Below are positions 44,479 through 52,413 of a stretch of DNA of 64,000 nucleotides, piece after piece. Below the pieces are notes generated by a model. That model saw only the letters and a program-made list of their open reading frames with translations, did no database searches and was not told the origin of the DNA. Every line of letters starts with the position of its first letter. Positions within the stretch are counted from its first letter, which is position 1. The DNA lies in NCBI GenBank assembly GCA_024233495.1, contig JACKPM010000006.1:40002-104001 (forward strand). The letters are read 5' to 3'. A program made the position numbers and the translations under genes. Source of the stretch: Chlamydiales bacterium. Its GTDB lineage: Bacteria > Chlamydiota > Chlamydiia > Chlamydiales > JAAKFR01.

Positions 44479-45210
44479 ATGATTAGAACTATTCTAGCTG
44501 CTCTTATTGTTTTAAGCTTCAGCCCACTACGTGGACAAGAAGGAACTGTTGTCTGCCTTCATGGCTTCTTCCGCTCTTATAAATGTATGATCCCTATGAG
44601 CAATACACTTCGATCTGAGGGGTTAGATGTCGTCTTATGGGACTACCAAAGTCGCAAGAAGACGATTGAAGGGCACGCTGAAGATCTCGTGATTATTTTG
44701 CAAAACATTGCAAGAGAAAAACCTGGTCAACCTATCCACTTTATTACTCACTCACTGGGCGGTGTCATTACCCGCGTAGCAGTTGCCCATCCTAACTGTC
44801 CGAAAGAAGCAAAGATGGGAAAAGCTATCTTACTTGCTCCACCCAACCAAGGCTCTTGTCTTGCGCGCAACTTTCAAAGCTGGAAGCCCATGCGGTGGAT
44901 TTTTGGAAAGCATGCAGGAAGACAGCTTCTTGACTGCTCTCCTGAGGAGATGCTAGATCTAGGGAAATTCCCCTCTACTATGGAAGTAGTTGTAATCGCT
45001 GGTGACAAAGGAAACCCCCTTTGGTTTACCAAAGCGAATGACGGCAAAGTAAGCGTTCATGAAACCCAGCTTGATACTCCCCATATCCACATTACTACTC
45101 CAGCAGCGCATAGCTGGATCATGACGAGTCGATGGACCATCGATTTCTCAAAGGATTTTTTAATACACAAATATCATGTTGACTTAAATAATTCTGATTC
45201 TGAATACTAG
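44479..45210 (+). CDS. Exported alpha/beta hydrolase (lipase-like), paralogue 1
   Basis: A 243-residue protein: signal peptide to about residue 19 (SPLRG-Q), then a lipase-type fold with CLHGFFRSYKCM oxyanion region, nucleophile elbow THSLGG (Ser92), probable acid in NDGKV and terminal His in AAHSWIM. Phospholipase or esterase activity on lipids is likely. Two paralogues follow at 45381 and 47858. The stop TAG uses the TA target and first G of a family B element, so the original C-terminus may have been different. Confidence 0.85.
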   Translation: MIRTILAALIVLSFSPLRGQEGTVVCLHGFFRSYKCMIPMSNTLRSEGLDVVLWDYQSRKKTIEGHAEDLVIILQNIAREKPGQPIHFITHSLGGVITRVAVAHPNCPKEAKMGKAILLAPPNQGSCLARNFQSWKPMRWIFGKHAGRQLLDCSPEEMLDLGKFPSTMEVVVIAGDKGNPLWFTKANDGKVSVHETQLDTPHIHITTPAAHSWIMTSRWTIDFSKDFLIHKYHVDLNNSDSEY

Positions 45211-45372
45211 ATGGTGTCGTCAAATTTTCTCCTTTGTGAGGCGAGAGATTTTCTAGGCAAAATGCGCAATCGAAAGCGAAGGGAGTAGCCAAAGCGCTAC
45301 TTCAGAGGTTGCGAGGGCGCATTTTGGCAGAAAAGATCCGGCTGACAAAGGAGAAAATTTGACGACACCATC
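45210..45372. mobile_element. Family B palindromic MITE-like element
   Basis: A complete 163-bp copy with TA on both sides (45208-45209, 45373-45374). Its left boundary makes the stop codon of the upstream hydrolase, and its right end lies eight bases before the start of the next hydrolase, so any native linker between the two paralogues has been altered. Confidence 0.92.
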
Positions 45373-45380
45373 TAGACATC

Positions 45381-46019
45381 ATGAAACGGCTCCTTCTTTT
45401 ACTCCTTCTTTCTTTTCCGCTTATGGCTGATGAAGTGGTCTGCATCCATGGTTTTATGCGAAAAGCAAGCTGCATGAAGCCCCTAGAGAAAAGACTCAAA
45501 GAAGAGGGTTTTTCTGTCTCTAGGTGGGGATATCCGAGCCGTAAGAAGACTATTTCCCAACATGCAGACGACCTAGTTGCTTTTCTCCAAACCCGTCATG
45601 AACCCCTCCACTTTGTCACTCACTCATTAGGTGGCATTATTCTTCGAGCCGCGCTTAACCACCCCGACTGCCCCCCTCAGGCGAGAGAGGGAAGAATCAT
45701 TCTCCTCGCGCCCCCTAACCACGGCTCTAAAACTGCGCGTCGGCTATGCCACCTTCCCACAGTGCGCTCCATCTTTGGTCCCTTCTGTGGAAGAGAGCTG
45801 CTTCACTACACCCACGATGAGATCAAAGCATTTGGCCCCCTCCCTCCTACTACTACTGTAATCGCAGGCAAAAAAGACTGGAAAGTTCGTCTTGAAGAAA
45901 CCCATCTAGAAACTCAGCACAAACACTATATTGTCCCCTGTGGACACTGTTTTATCATGTGCAACAAAGAAGCACAGAAAATAGTTATTGATTCATTGCG
46001 GGCTTTTCCCTATAACTAA
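45381..46019 (+). CDS. Exported alpha/beta hydrolase (lipase-like), paralogue 2
   Basis: A 212-residue protein with signal peptide (MKRLLLLLLLSFPLMA-D) and the same fold as 44479: CIHGFMRKASCM, SRKKTISQHADDL, nucleophile Ser82 in THSLGG, LLAPPNHGS, terminal His in CGHCFIM. Relative to paralogue 1 the stretch NPLWFTKANDGKV is reduced to DWKV, so the surface loop and probably the acid residue differ. It starts right after a family B element with little room for a ribosome site or promoter, so its expression is uncertain. Confidence 0.82.
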   Translation: MKRLLLLLLLSFPLMADEVVCIHGFMRKASCMKPLEKRLKEEGFSVSRWGYPSRKKTISQHADDLVAFLQTRHEPLHFVTHSLGGIILRAALNHPDCPPQAREGRIILLAPPNHGSKTARRLCHLPTVRSIFGPFCGRELLHYTHDEIKAFGPLPPTTTVIAGKKDWKVRLEETHLETQHKHYIVPCGHCFIMCNKEAQKIVIDSLRAFPYN

Positions 46020-46299
46020 CTGCATTATGAGAATCACTCACTAACTCATATCCTTTGATACCGTTGAATCGAGTGCTGCCCGCGTGAAAATATGCGGGAT
46101 TTCAATGATTTAATTTTAACTTAGATTGTATCGGCTCACGATTTCTTTGTAGTGGCGTAAAATTTTCCGCCCTAAATCTGCAATCATGAGCGCAGGAAAC
46201 AACTAAAACATTATTTCCAAGCTGACGAAGAGACTTTTAAGGCGATAGGATCTGACAGCCCAAGGAAGCCGTGAGCTGATACAATCGGAGGTATTTGTT

Positions 46300-47037
46300 A
46301 TGACGTTGCTGTTATCAATTCAGCAGCTTTCCAAGCTATATGGAAAGCGCAAACGGGCGCTTGATGGAGTCTCTCTCGATATTTTCCGAGGAGAGATCAT
46401 CGCGCTACTTGGCGTAAATGGTGCTGGGAAAACGACTCTTTCATCCCTTCTTGCCACCCTTATGACCAAATCTGGGGGCGACATTTTGTGGAATGGTGAG
46501 TCAATTTACCGGCAGCTTACCGCTTATCGAAGACGGGTAGGACTTTGTCCACAGTACCCAAATATCCCTGATAACATCTCGCTTGAGGAGCTGCTATGCT
46601 TCACAGGAAGGTGTTACGGTCTATCTGATGTGCAGGCGCAAAAACGGTGTGATGAGCTCATGAAAGCGCTCTCGCTCACCGACTACCGCAAGGCATATGC
46701 CTCGCATCTTTCAGGCGGTTACAAGCAGCGCTTCTTGATTGCAAGAGCGCTTATACACACCCCTGACCTTGTTATTTTGGACGAGCCCACAGTGGGGCTC
46801 GATCCTCACATCAGACGAGAGCTTTGGGAGGTGATTGCCAAACTAAAAGAAGAAGGTATGACCGTCTTGCTCACCACACACTACCTCGACGAGGCTGAAT
46901 ACCTCGCTGACCGTGTGTGCATGATCCATGGCGGACAAATCAAGGCGGTGGACACACCGAAAAACTTGATTGGAACAAGAAAAAATCTAGAAGAATTCTT
47001 CATTGAATTCGTGGAGGGTGAAAATGCTGGTAAATAG
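46300..47037 (+). CDS. ABC transporter ATP-binding protein
   Basis: A 245-residue ATPase with Walker A GVNGAGKTT, Q-loop LCPQYPN, signature LSGGYKQR, Walker B LVILDEP and H-loop TTHYLDEAE. This is the type that pairs with ABC-2 permeases (DrrA/NodI-like exporters). A strong ribosome site CGGAGG lies before the ATG. The 281-bp upstream gap holds no gene. Its end overlaps the permease gene by 14 bp, confirming they form one transporter. Confidence 0.93.
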   Translation: MTLLLSIQQLSKLYGKRKRALDGVSLDIFRGEIIALLGVNGAGKTTLSSLLATLMTKSGGDILWNGESIYRQLTAYRRRVGLCPQYPNIPDNISLEELLCFTGRCYGLSDVQAQKRCDELMKALSLTDYRKAYASHLSGGYKQRFLIARALIHTPDLVILDEPTVGLDPHIRRELWEVIAKLKEEGMTVLLTTHYLDEAEYLADRVCMIHGGQIKAVDTPKNLIGTRKNLEEFFIEFVEGENAGK

Positions 47038-47812
47038 CTTATCAATCAATGTGATTTGGCAGCTTCTAAGACGTGACTTAACGATCTTTCTCAGGGATTA
47101 CCCCGGGAAGTTTTTCAATAGCTTCATGCTCTTTTTCACAACCGCTATGGTGTTTGGCTACTTCATTCCTGGCCTCTCCACTGGCGGCACCTTTGGACCC
47201 TTTATCGTCCTCTCAGCAATTGGGCTCTTTGGCCTCTTTGAGGTGATCGGACGCGTAATTGTGTTGCTCAATGACATCGAAGGAGCACGTACGATCAAGC
47301 AAAGCCTGCTCTACCCAGTGCCATCGGAGTGGATCTTTATCTACACCGCGTGCTCGTGGGCTTTGTATACGATGCTCATCAGTGCACCATTACTTGTCTT
47401 TGCGAAACTATTTCTTTGGAATCAGTTTAGCTTCGGCACTATCCATTGGGGAAAGTTTGTTCTCATCTTTTTAAGTGCAAACCTTTTTCACGGTTTTTTT
47501 GCGCTTTGGCTCACAAGTGTGCTGAAAGCGAGCAAGCAAATGGATAGCATCTACTTCAGAGTGGTGAACCCCCTCTTCATGTTTGGAGCGTATTTCTACC
47601 CGTGGGCGACTCTTTTTGATGTTGCGCCGTGGCTTGGCTACCTTGTGTTGGTCAATCCTATGGTATACATCAGCGAGGCGTTCCACGCTGCGGGAGTGGG
47701 ACAAGAGGGCTTCCTGCCCTATTGGAGCTGCATAGGCGTCCTTTGGCTCTTTATCCTGGCGCTTGGCACACATGCCGTGCGCAAACTAAAGCGCCGCCTG
47801 GACTGCGTCTAA
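47024..47812 (+). CDS. ABC-2 type transporter permease
   Basis: A 262-residue membrane protein with six predicted helices and the ABC-2 pattern (LLRRDLTIFLRDYPGKFFNSF at the start, a later YFYPWATLFDVAPWLGYLVLVNPM). I chose the ATG at 47024, which has GAGGGTG at good distance; an earlier in-frame ATG at 47003 lies deep in the ATPase gene. With the ATPase it forms an exporter of unknown substrate, possibly a lipid or polysaccharide. Confidence 0.9.
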   Translation: MLVNSLSINVIWQLLRRDLTIFLRDYPGKFFNSFMLFFTTAMVFGYFIPGLSTGGTFGPFIVLSAIGLFGLFEVIGRVIVLLNDIEGARTIKQSLLYPVPSEWIFIYTACSWALYTMLISAPLLVFAKLFLWNQFSFGTIHWGKFVLIFLSANLFHGFFALWLTSVLKASKQMDSIYFRVVNPLFMFGAYFYPWATLFDVAPWLGYLVLVNPMVYISEAFHAAGVGQEGFLPYWSCIGVLWLFILALGTHAVRKLKRRLDCV

Positions 47813-47824
47813 AAAATCATTTGA

Positions 47825-47855
47825 CCCTACAGATACAATTAATGTATCTGTGGGG
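47825..47855 (+). promoter_or_regulatory. Hairpin covering the ribosome site of the third hydrolase
   Basis: A 13-bp stem with one G-U pair (CCCTACAGATACA at 47825-47837 and TGTATCTGTGGGG at 47843-47855) around a five-base loop. The G-run just before the ATG at 47858, its likely ribosome site, is inside the 3' arm. It may control translation by folding; an alternative is a terminator of the ABC operon, though no T-run follows. Confidence 0.5.
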
Positions 47856-47857
47856 GT

Positions 47858-48574
47858 ATGAGAATACTGTTTTGCTTACTGCTTTTAGCAGCTGCACTCC
47901 CCCTTAGAGCGGAGTGCGATAAAGGTGTGGTCATCCTTATCCACGGCTTCTTACAAACTGAGAAGGGAATGAATGATGTGCAGCGCACCTGCAACTACGT
48001 AGGACTTAAAACCTACGACTTTGAATATTCTAGCTTTAAAGGCTCGATTCGGGAGCATGGCCACTGCCTCGCAGAATTTGCGAAATGGGTCTCTGAACAA
48101 AATCCCGGGCAAGACGTGAACTTTGTTACTCACTCCTTGGGTGCTTTGATTTTACGCTCAGCCTGTAGCGATCCCGCCTTCCCTGCAAGCGCTAAAAAAG
48201 GGCGTACGGTCCTTTTTGCTCCACCGAGTTTTGGATCTGAGTTTGGCCGAAAGCTAAATGCCGGTAACCTCTACCGATGCTTAGGCTTTGAGCTTGGCTA
48301 CGAGCTTTCTACCTATACCGCTTGCGACATCATGGAGCTCGGTTCCTATCCTGACGAAATGAAGATTCTCATCATTGCTGGCTGCAGGGGCTCGCGCTTT
48401 TTCATGAATAAAGAGAACGATGGGGTCATCGCAGTCGACGAGACTGGAATAGACCACCCATTTTACTTTGAGACCTTCTTCGTAACGCACTATCGTATTT
48501 TGCATTATCCACCTGCCCTTAATTTAGCTCGCTACTTCATACTCGATGAATACACAGATCGAGATTGCGAATAG
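47858..48574 (+). CDS. Exported alpha/beta hydrolase (lipase-like), paralogue 3
   Basis: A 238-residue protein with signal peptide (to LPLRA-E) and the same fold as the two hydrolases at 44479 and 45381: LIHGFLQTEKGM, nucleophile Ser93 in THSLGA, LFAPPSFGSEFGRKL, the acid in ENDGVIAV and His in FVTHYRILH. It is more divergent, with changed elbow (GGA to GA). Its ribosome site lies in a hairpin. A clear terminator follows. It may be involved in lipid use or host membrane attack; the substrate is unknown. Confidence 0.85.
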   Translation: MRILFCLLLLAAALPLRAECDKGVVILIHGFLQTEKGMNDVQRTCNYVGLKTYDFEYSSFKGSIREHGHCLAEFAKWVSEQNPGQDVNFVTHSLGALILRSACSDPAFPASAKKGRTVLFAPPSFGSEFGRKLNAGNLYRCLGFELGYELSTYTACDIMELGSYPDEMKILIIAGCRGSRFFMNKENDGVIAVDETGIDHPFYFETFFVTHYRILHYPPALNLARYFILDEYTDRDCE

Positions 48575-48605
48575 AACCAGGGCAAAAAGCCCTGGTTCCT
48601 TTCAT
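48574..48605. terminator. Rho-independent terminator (possibly bidirectional)
   Basis: A perfect 10-bp stem GAACCAGGGC/GCCCTGGTTC (48574-48583 and 48589-48598) with a five-A loop, followed by CTTTCATTT. It lies between converging genes and can serve the hydrolase on the plus strand and perhaps the small exported protein on the minus strand. Confidence 0.85.
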
Positions 48606-49082
48606 TTAGTGAGACATGCGCGGATTGCCTTCACGGTCTGACTTCCAGTTCGGCTCTCCATTCTTGCCACGTAAGTGTACAACAGAGCTTCCCTTTTCAA
48701 TCTTCGTTCCTACCCACATCTGTTCACCATTGACATTCACCTCGTAACCAGAGAGAGTCACACGATCCCCCATCTGCAAACTGATGCGTGAACGATCTAA
48801 ATACGACGCAGGCCCTAAGATAAATGTCTTATCTCCTTTGTCCGTCTCTAGAACAACGTGAATCTTTGTACCATCAGGCTCAGAAACGCGTGTCACACTC
48901 AAAATTTTCCCCTTCATCACATCGATTGAGTCCACCTTAAGTGCTTTTGAACCATTCATTGAGCTTCCATTTTTCCCATTCATCATTGAAGTGGGAGCAT
49001 CTGGATGCTGAGATGCTGCGAAAACAGCAAAAGAGAACGCCACAATAGCGCCCACAGCTAATACTTTCTTACCTAAAGCCAT
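48606..49082 (-). CDS. Exported OB-fold-like small protein
   Basis: A 158-residue protein with a signal peptide (1-23, ending FAA-S), then a Met/Asn/Ser-rich low-complexity stretch and a beta-rich domain (about 55-135) with alternating strands: GKILSVTRVSEPDGTKIHVVLETDKGDKTFILGPASYLD and GDRVTLSGYEVN. The pattern resembles bacterial OB-fold periplasmic proteins or magnetosome/DNA-binding-like folds, but the exact family is not recognised. It is probably periplasmic or surface-located. It ends at the hairpin terminator shared with the hydrolase. Confidence 0.7.
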   Translation of the reverse strand: MALGKKVLAVGAIVAFSFAVFAASQHPDAPTSMMNGKNGSSMNGSKALKVDSIDVMKGKILSVTRVSEPDGTKIHVVLETDKGDKTFILGPASYLDRSRISLQMGDRVTLSGYEVNVNGEQMWVGTKIEKGSSVVHLRGKNGEPNWKSDREGNPRMSH

Positions 49083-49195
49083 AGAATCTTCTCCTAGCTA
49101 TAGAAATTGGCCTATAAGGCTATTTTCTAATAAACTAGGATTAAATTACTAAAGATAATTATACTATTTTCAACACATTGGTTATTAGCAGGATA

Positions 49196-49231
49196 AAAAA
49201 GACCGCCCTCCTGAGAGAGCAGTCTTTTAGA
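49196..49231 (-). terminator. Terminator of the two-helix protein gene
   Basis: AAAAGAC...GTCTTTT arms with inner GC and CTC/GAG pairs around a CTGA loop, with two mismatches. On the minus strand it is followed by a run of T. It lies five bases beyond the stop of the gene at 49236. Confidence 0.7.
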
Positions 49232-49235
49232 TCAC

Positions 49236-49610
49236 TTAATTAAACATTGTATGGTCAGGTCTCACATCCATTCTGGGAGCAAAATGCGGCCGGAAAGTCA
49301 TTTCTGCTTTTTTTGCAGTGTGCTTGCCGCGGCAAACTGTTACGCCACTCACAATCAAGAGAGCTGCACTACCACCCCATAGAATTGCTCTACCATATAG
49401 AGGAATCTTATTGAACGTGCTGAAGTTACCAAAGTGTGAAGCAAGCCCCACCCCTAGAGCTCCAAGACCTAGAATCGCGAGAATCGCAGCTCCAACCTTG
49501 TAGCTTGTCTCCATTGAAGCCCGGCGCCCAGCCAGCCCTCCCCCTCTCGTGCCACTGCCTGCTTCATCAAATCTAACTGCAGCTGCATCTGCAGCTCCTA
49601 TTCCAGCCAT
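49236..49610 (-). CDS. Two-helix membrane protein, Inc-like
   Basis: A 124-residue protein. The N-terminal 35 residues are Gly/Ala/Arg-rich and soluble. Two hydrophobic helices (about 38-58 and 71-91) are separated by a short loop, and the tail is basic. The bilobed layout is that of inclusion-membrane proteins. No sequence family is recognised. It is a monocistronic unit with its own terminator, preceded by AT-rich DNA. Confidence 0.65.
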   Translation of the reverse strand: MAGIGAADAAAVRFDEAGSGTRGGGLAGRRASMETSYKVGAAILAILGLGALGVGLASHFGNFSTFNKIPLYGRAILWGGSAALLIVSGVTVCRGKHTAKKAEMTFRPHFAPRMDVRPDHTMFN

Positions 49611-49791
49611 AGTCTTTATCCTTATTTTTACTATATTGGTTATTAAAGTTCGGATTAATTATATAACAAAATTGATTAAAAAGACGAAGGTTATAAATTT
49701 TGTTATATATTAAAAAATAACTTCTACATTCTTAAAACCCGGAGTTAAGCTAAAACATCAAGAGAATATAAGCTTAACAGAGGATACACTT

Positions 49792-50374
49792 ATGTCTGGT
49801 GCCACCTGCCCTACTGCCCCTTTCTTCAGCTCACCCCGTCCCGGTGCACGTTGATACTGGCCTCTCTCAAGAGACGAAAATGGAAATATAGTCAAATCGG
49901 TTGAAAATTTTACAAATTCGTGCCAGATGGCAAAGCCAAAGTAAGCGCAAAGTTCGACTTAGACCATTTATGGTCTATGAGAACGAGCGCAATCTTTGGT
50001 GAAGCCAAATGGTATGAATTTGTAAAATTTTCAACCGATTTGACTATATTCTCTCTGTGAAGCTCGACGGTACGCACGATGCGACTATGTTTGCAGAGAA
50101 GATGTCTATAGCTGGCTTCCCGATAAGGGCAACTCCTGACAACCACACCTGCTTCATCTTCACGCCTGAGTTTATAAATGATCCAGATGCTCCTGGCAGA
50201 GTAGTCCAGGCAGCGGCAGAAGCGCTAAAGGGTAGCAAAAGTGTTGCTATAGAAGAGGAAGCCCCAGTTGTGCGAACTACATGGGATCAGTTCTATGAAT
50301 ACTTTGTGGGGCAAAATAGAACCACGGCCCTCATTCGCGCAATTTGTGCGAGAAGTTTACCGAATGGTGGCTGA
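49792..50374 (+). pseudogene. Decayed gene with a nonsense codon and a family A insertion
   Basis: Starts ATG at 49792 with AGAGGA upstream. The frame reads 20 codons, then TGA (49852-49854), and continues open to GGAAA at the left border of the family A element. Removing the element with one TA gives AAT ATT CTC and the frame runs on for 107 more codons to 50374. The product is soluble and unrecognised, with a FIFTPEFINDPDAPGRVV segment. It shows two disabling events: a stop and an insertion. Confidence 0.6.
49887..50048. mobile_element. Family A palindromic MITE-like element, copy 4
   Basis: A complete 162-bp copy. It lies inside a decayed gene whose reading frame is restored when the element is taken out leaving one TA, which supports a TA target duplication. 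Confidence 0.93.
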
Positions 50375-50491
50375 AAAGGCATAGTGATCTGAAGCGGTAG
50401 TGGCCCCACTCACTCGTGGACTGCTACCGCTACCTGTTGTGAAGATATGGTCGAGCTTTTGCGACGTGTCAGCCACCCATGTTCCCCCACC
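50357..50491 (-). pseudogene. C-terminal fragment of an endonuclease/exonuclease/phosphatase family protein
   Basis: Minus-strand reading of 44 codons before a TAA gives GTWVADTSQKLDHIF and then VSGATTASDHYAFSA. The KLDxIF and SDHxA motifs are the last two active-site regions of the EEP superfamily (DNase I, sphingomyelinase, inositol phosphatases). The frame is closed by a TAA just upstream and no start exists, so only the tail survives. Opposite-strand frames here also look partly coding, so the region is a mosaic of remnants. Confidence 0.5.
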
Positions 50492-50907
50492 TTAATATTC
50501 CAGGAATGCTCGGAATCATCATAAGCGATGTGGGACAGGGTTTTAAAGACGAACATATTGACGCTTTGATGCAAATCATCCACACCAATCCCTACCTAGA
50601 TGGTGTCGTCAAATTTTCTCCTTTGTGAGGCAAGAGATTTTCTAGGCAAAATGCGCAATCAAAAGCGAAGGGAGTAGCCAAAGCGCTACTTGCGAGGTTG
50701 CGAGGGCGCATTTTGGCAGAAAAGATCCGACTGACAAAGGAGAAAATTTGACGACACCATCTAGTCGATGAAAAGATTAATATTAGGGATATGACGGCAG
50801 ATGGAACAGAAGCATTTATTGAACAATGGAATGGTGCGTTTACAGAGAGAAAGAGAGGCTTGCAGGAAGCTCCTACCGAAGCTCAACTTCTAGCATTGAT
50901 AAGTTGA
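50479..50907 (+). pseudogene. Decayed gene interrupted by a family B element
   Basis: An open frame starting ATG at 50479 runs to CCC TAC C at the left border of the family B element. If the element is removed with one TA, it continues CTA GTC GAT GAA and stays open to TGA at 50905-50907, 87 codons in all. The product is unrecognised. It overlaps the EEP fragment on the other strand, so only one of the two readings may be an ancestral gene. The stop overlaps neither tRNA but ends two bases before tRNA-Tyr. Confidence 0.4.
50599..50761. mobile_element. Family B palindromic MITE-like element
   Basis: A complete 163-bp copy with TA on both sides (50597-50598 and 50762-50763) and a few base changes. 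It sits inside a reading frame that is continuous when the element and one TA are removed. Confidence 0.92.
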
Positions 50908-50908
50908 T

Positions 50909-50991
50909 TGGGGGTGGCTGGATTCGAACCAGCGTATACCGAAGTAGTCGGATTTACAGTCCGATGCAATTGGCCACTATGCGACACCCCC
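50909..50991 (-). tRNA. tRNA-Tyr (GTA)
   Basis: An 83-nt cloverleaf on the minus strand: acceptor GGGGGTG/CACCCCC, anticodon loop CTGTAAA giving GTA, a long variable arm and the GGTTCGAATCC T-arm. It lies ten bases from tRNA-Thr on the same strand, so the two are likely co-transcribed. Confidence 0.95.
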
Positions 50992-51001
50992 AGGCGGGAA
51001 A

Positions 51002-51074
51002 TGCTGGAGAAAGGAATTGAACCCTCAACCATCCGATTACAAGTCGGGCGCTCTACCAATTGAGCTACTCCAGC
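51002..51074 (-). tRNA. tRNA-Thr (TGT)
   Basis: A 73-nt cloverleaf on the minus strand: acceptor GCTGGAG/CTCCAGC, anticodon loop CTTGTAA giving TGT, and T-arm GGGTTCAATTCC. It is transcribed ahead of tRNA-Tyr. Confidence 0.95.
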
Positions 51075-51101
51075 GAAGAGAGGAAAAATCTAGCTTAACC
51101 T

Positions 51102-51641
51102 CTATTTTTTATCAACCTCGAAGTCGTGATCGGTGGGTTTAAAATCTTCACCGGGGCGCTTCGATGGAATCTTTTTGAACCTTGGCCTCTTGATCTCTTC
51201 CCTATTTTCAAGCACAGCCTCTTTCACATCCTCTTGGTAGTTTTCTTCAGTTTTATTGAAGCTCTCTACATTTTTTGGCTTGGTCTTTATTTTCTTAATT
51301 TTCTTAGGAGGTGTATTTGAAGGCGGCTCCTTCTCAGCAGGCGCTTCTTTTAGGGGCACATCCTTCCCAGGAGGTTTCTCTTCCTTCTTTCCATCCATAC
51401 GTGATTTCAGCTTCTCAAGCGTATTCTCGCCTGAGTGTTGAGGCTGCGCACTCATCCGCCCAAAAAGCCCTTGAGCTGCATTCCCAGTTCCCACTACTTT
51501 CGCTTTAAATTTTCGCTTTCCGGAGGGAGTGTAAGTTGCTTTAACTGTCTCATTTTTGAGGCAGCATTGCTTGTATTTCTTACCTGAGCCACAAGGGCAA
51601 GGATCATTTCTGCTAGGCTTCTTAGACATAATGGCAGACAT
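51102..51641 (-). CDS. SEC-C motif protein
   Basis: A 179-residue protein whose start carries the zinc-binding SEC-C motif RNDPCPCGSGKKYKQCC, known from the SecA C-terminus and many small proteins, and binds SecB or ribosomes in some cases. The remaining 140 residues are Lys/Pro/Glu-rich and probably disordered. A second ATG at codon 5 (51629) is an equally possible start. It could be a chaperone- or ribosome-linked protein. It lies just upstream of the Tyr/Thr tRNA pair on the same strand. Confidence 0.8.
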   Translation of the reverse strand: MSAIMSKKPSRNDPCPCGSGKKYKQCCLKNETVKATYTPSGKRKFKAKVVGTGNAAQGLFGRMSAQPQHSGENTLEKLKSRMDGKKEEKPPGKDVPLKEAPAEKEPPSNTPPKKIKKIKTKPKNVESFNKTEENYQEDVKEAVLENREEIKRPRFKKIPSKRPGEDFKPTDHDFEVDKK

Positions 51642-51681
51642 TGTAAAAAAAGGGGCATATACTGTCTAATGTTATCCAAAT

Positions 51682-52413
51682 ATGCTTGAAAAAAGGATTG
51701 AGAGCCGCATTCGCAAAGCGCTTTATGAGTACTCTTTATTAGAGGGTGTAGAAAAGCTTGCTGTTGCATTGAGTGGAGGGAAAGACAGCCTCACGCTGCT
51801 CTATCAACTCAAAAATATTTTAGGGAGAGGCTTTCCAGATATTCCCCTTGTCGCATTGCATGTGAGCGGTGCCTTTTCATGTGGAGCGAGTGTGCACCCC
51901 TCCTTCCTCCAAAATGTTTGCGATGAGCTTGAGGTGCCCCTCATTGTGCGAGAATCGAAGCTTTCACAAGAAAAGCTATCGTGTTACCCTTGCTCACGGC
52001 AAAGGCGCCGCCTTCTTTTTGAAGCGGCGCATAGCGTAGGCGCCACAACGATTGCATTTGGGCACCACCGCGATGATTTGGCACAAACTTTGTTGATGAA
52101 TCTCCTCCACAAGGGAGAATTCGCAGGAAATCTACCCAAACTTGAGCTTGTAGACTTTGGCGTCACCTTGATTCGCCCCCTAGTTTTTGTCTCTGAAAAG
52201 GAGATTTGGGAGTTTGCAAAGCAGCGCGGCTTTGCCCGTATAACGTGTCAGTGTCCTGTGGGAGCTGATTCGATGCGCAAAAAAGTGGATCGCCTTTTAG
52301 ACGATCTACAAAAGTTATTTCCCAATGTGCGCGCTAATGTGGCGTCTGCGGGGCTATTATATGGATCAGAAAAAGCGAGGAGAGATGCGTCCACACCTAC
52401 TATTGACCAATGA
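51682..52413 (+). CDS. TtcA/TilS-like ATP pyrophosphatase, tRNA 2-thiolation type
   Basis: A 243-residue N-type ATP pyrophosphatase with the PP-loop SGGKDS at 31-36. CYPCSRQRR (C101, C104) matches the CxxC of TtcA, which binds an iron-sulfur cluster and thiolates cytidine 32 of tRNA; a later CQCPVG gives further Cys. GHHRDDLAQT is also conserved. A TilS role is less likely because TilS lacks CxxC. It overlaps the surE start, so they form an operon. Confidence 0.8.
   Translation: MLEKRIESRIRKALYEYSLLEGVEKLAVALSGGKDSLTLLYQLKNILGRGFPDIPLVALHVSGAFSCGASVHPSFLQNVCDELEVPLIVRESKLSQEKLSCYPCSRQRRRLLFEAAHSVGATTIAFGHHRDDLAQTLLMNLLHKGEFAGNLPKLELVDFGVTLIRPLVFVSEKEIWEFAKQRGFARITCQCPVGADSMRKKVDRLLDDLQKLFPNVRANVASAGLLYGSEKARRDASTPTIDQ

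Noticed and set aside
46020..46299. Possible small RNA or gene in the gap before the ABC ATPase.
   Set aside because: No open frame, tRNA fold or strong terminator-like structure seen; only the ribosome site of the next gene is supported.
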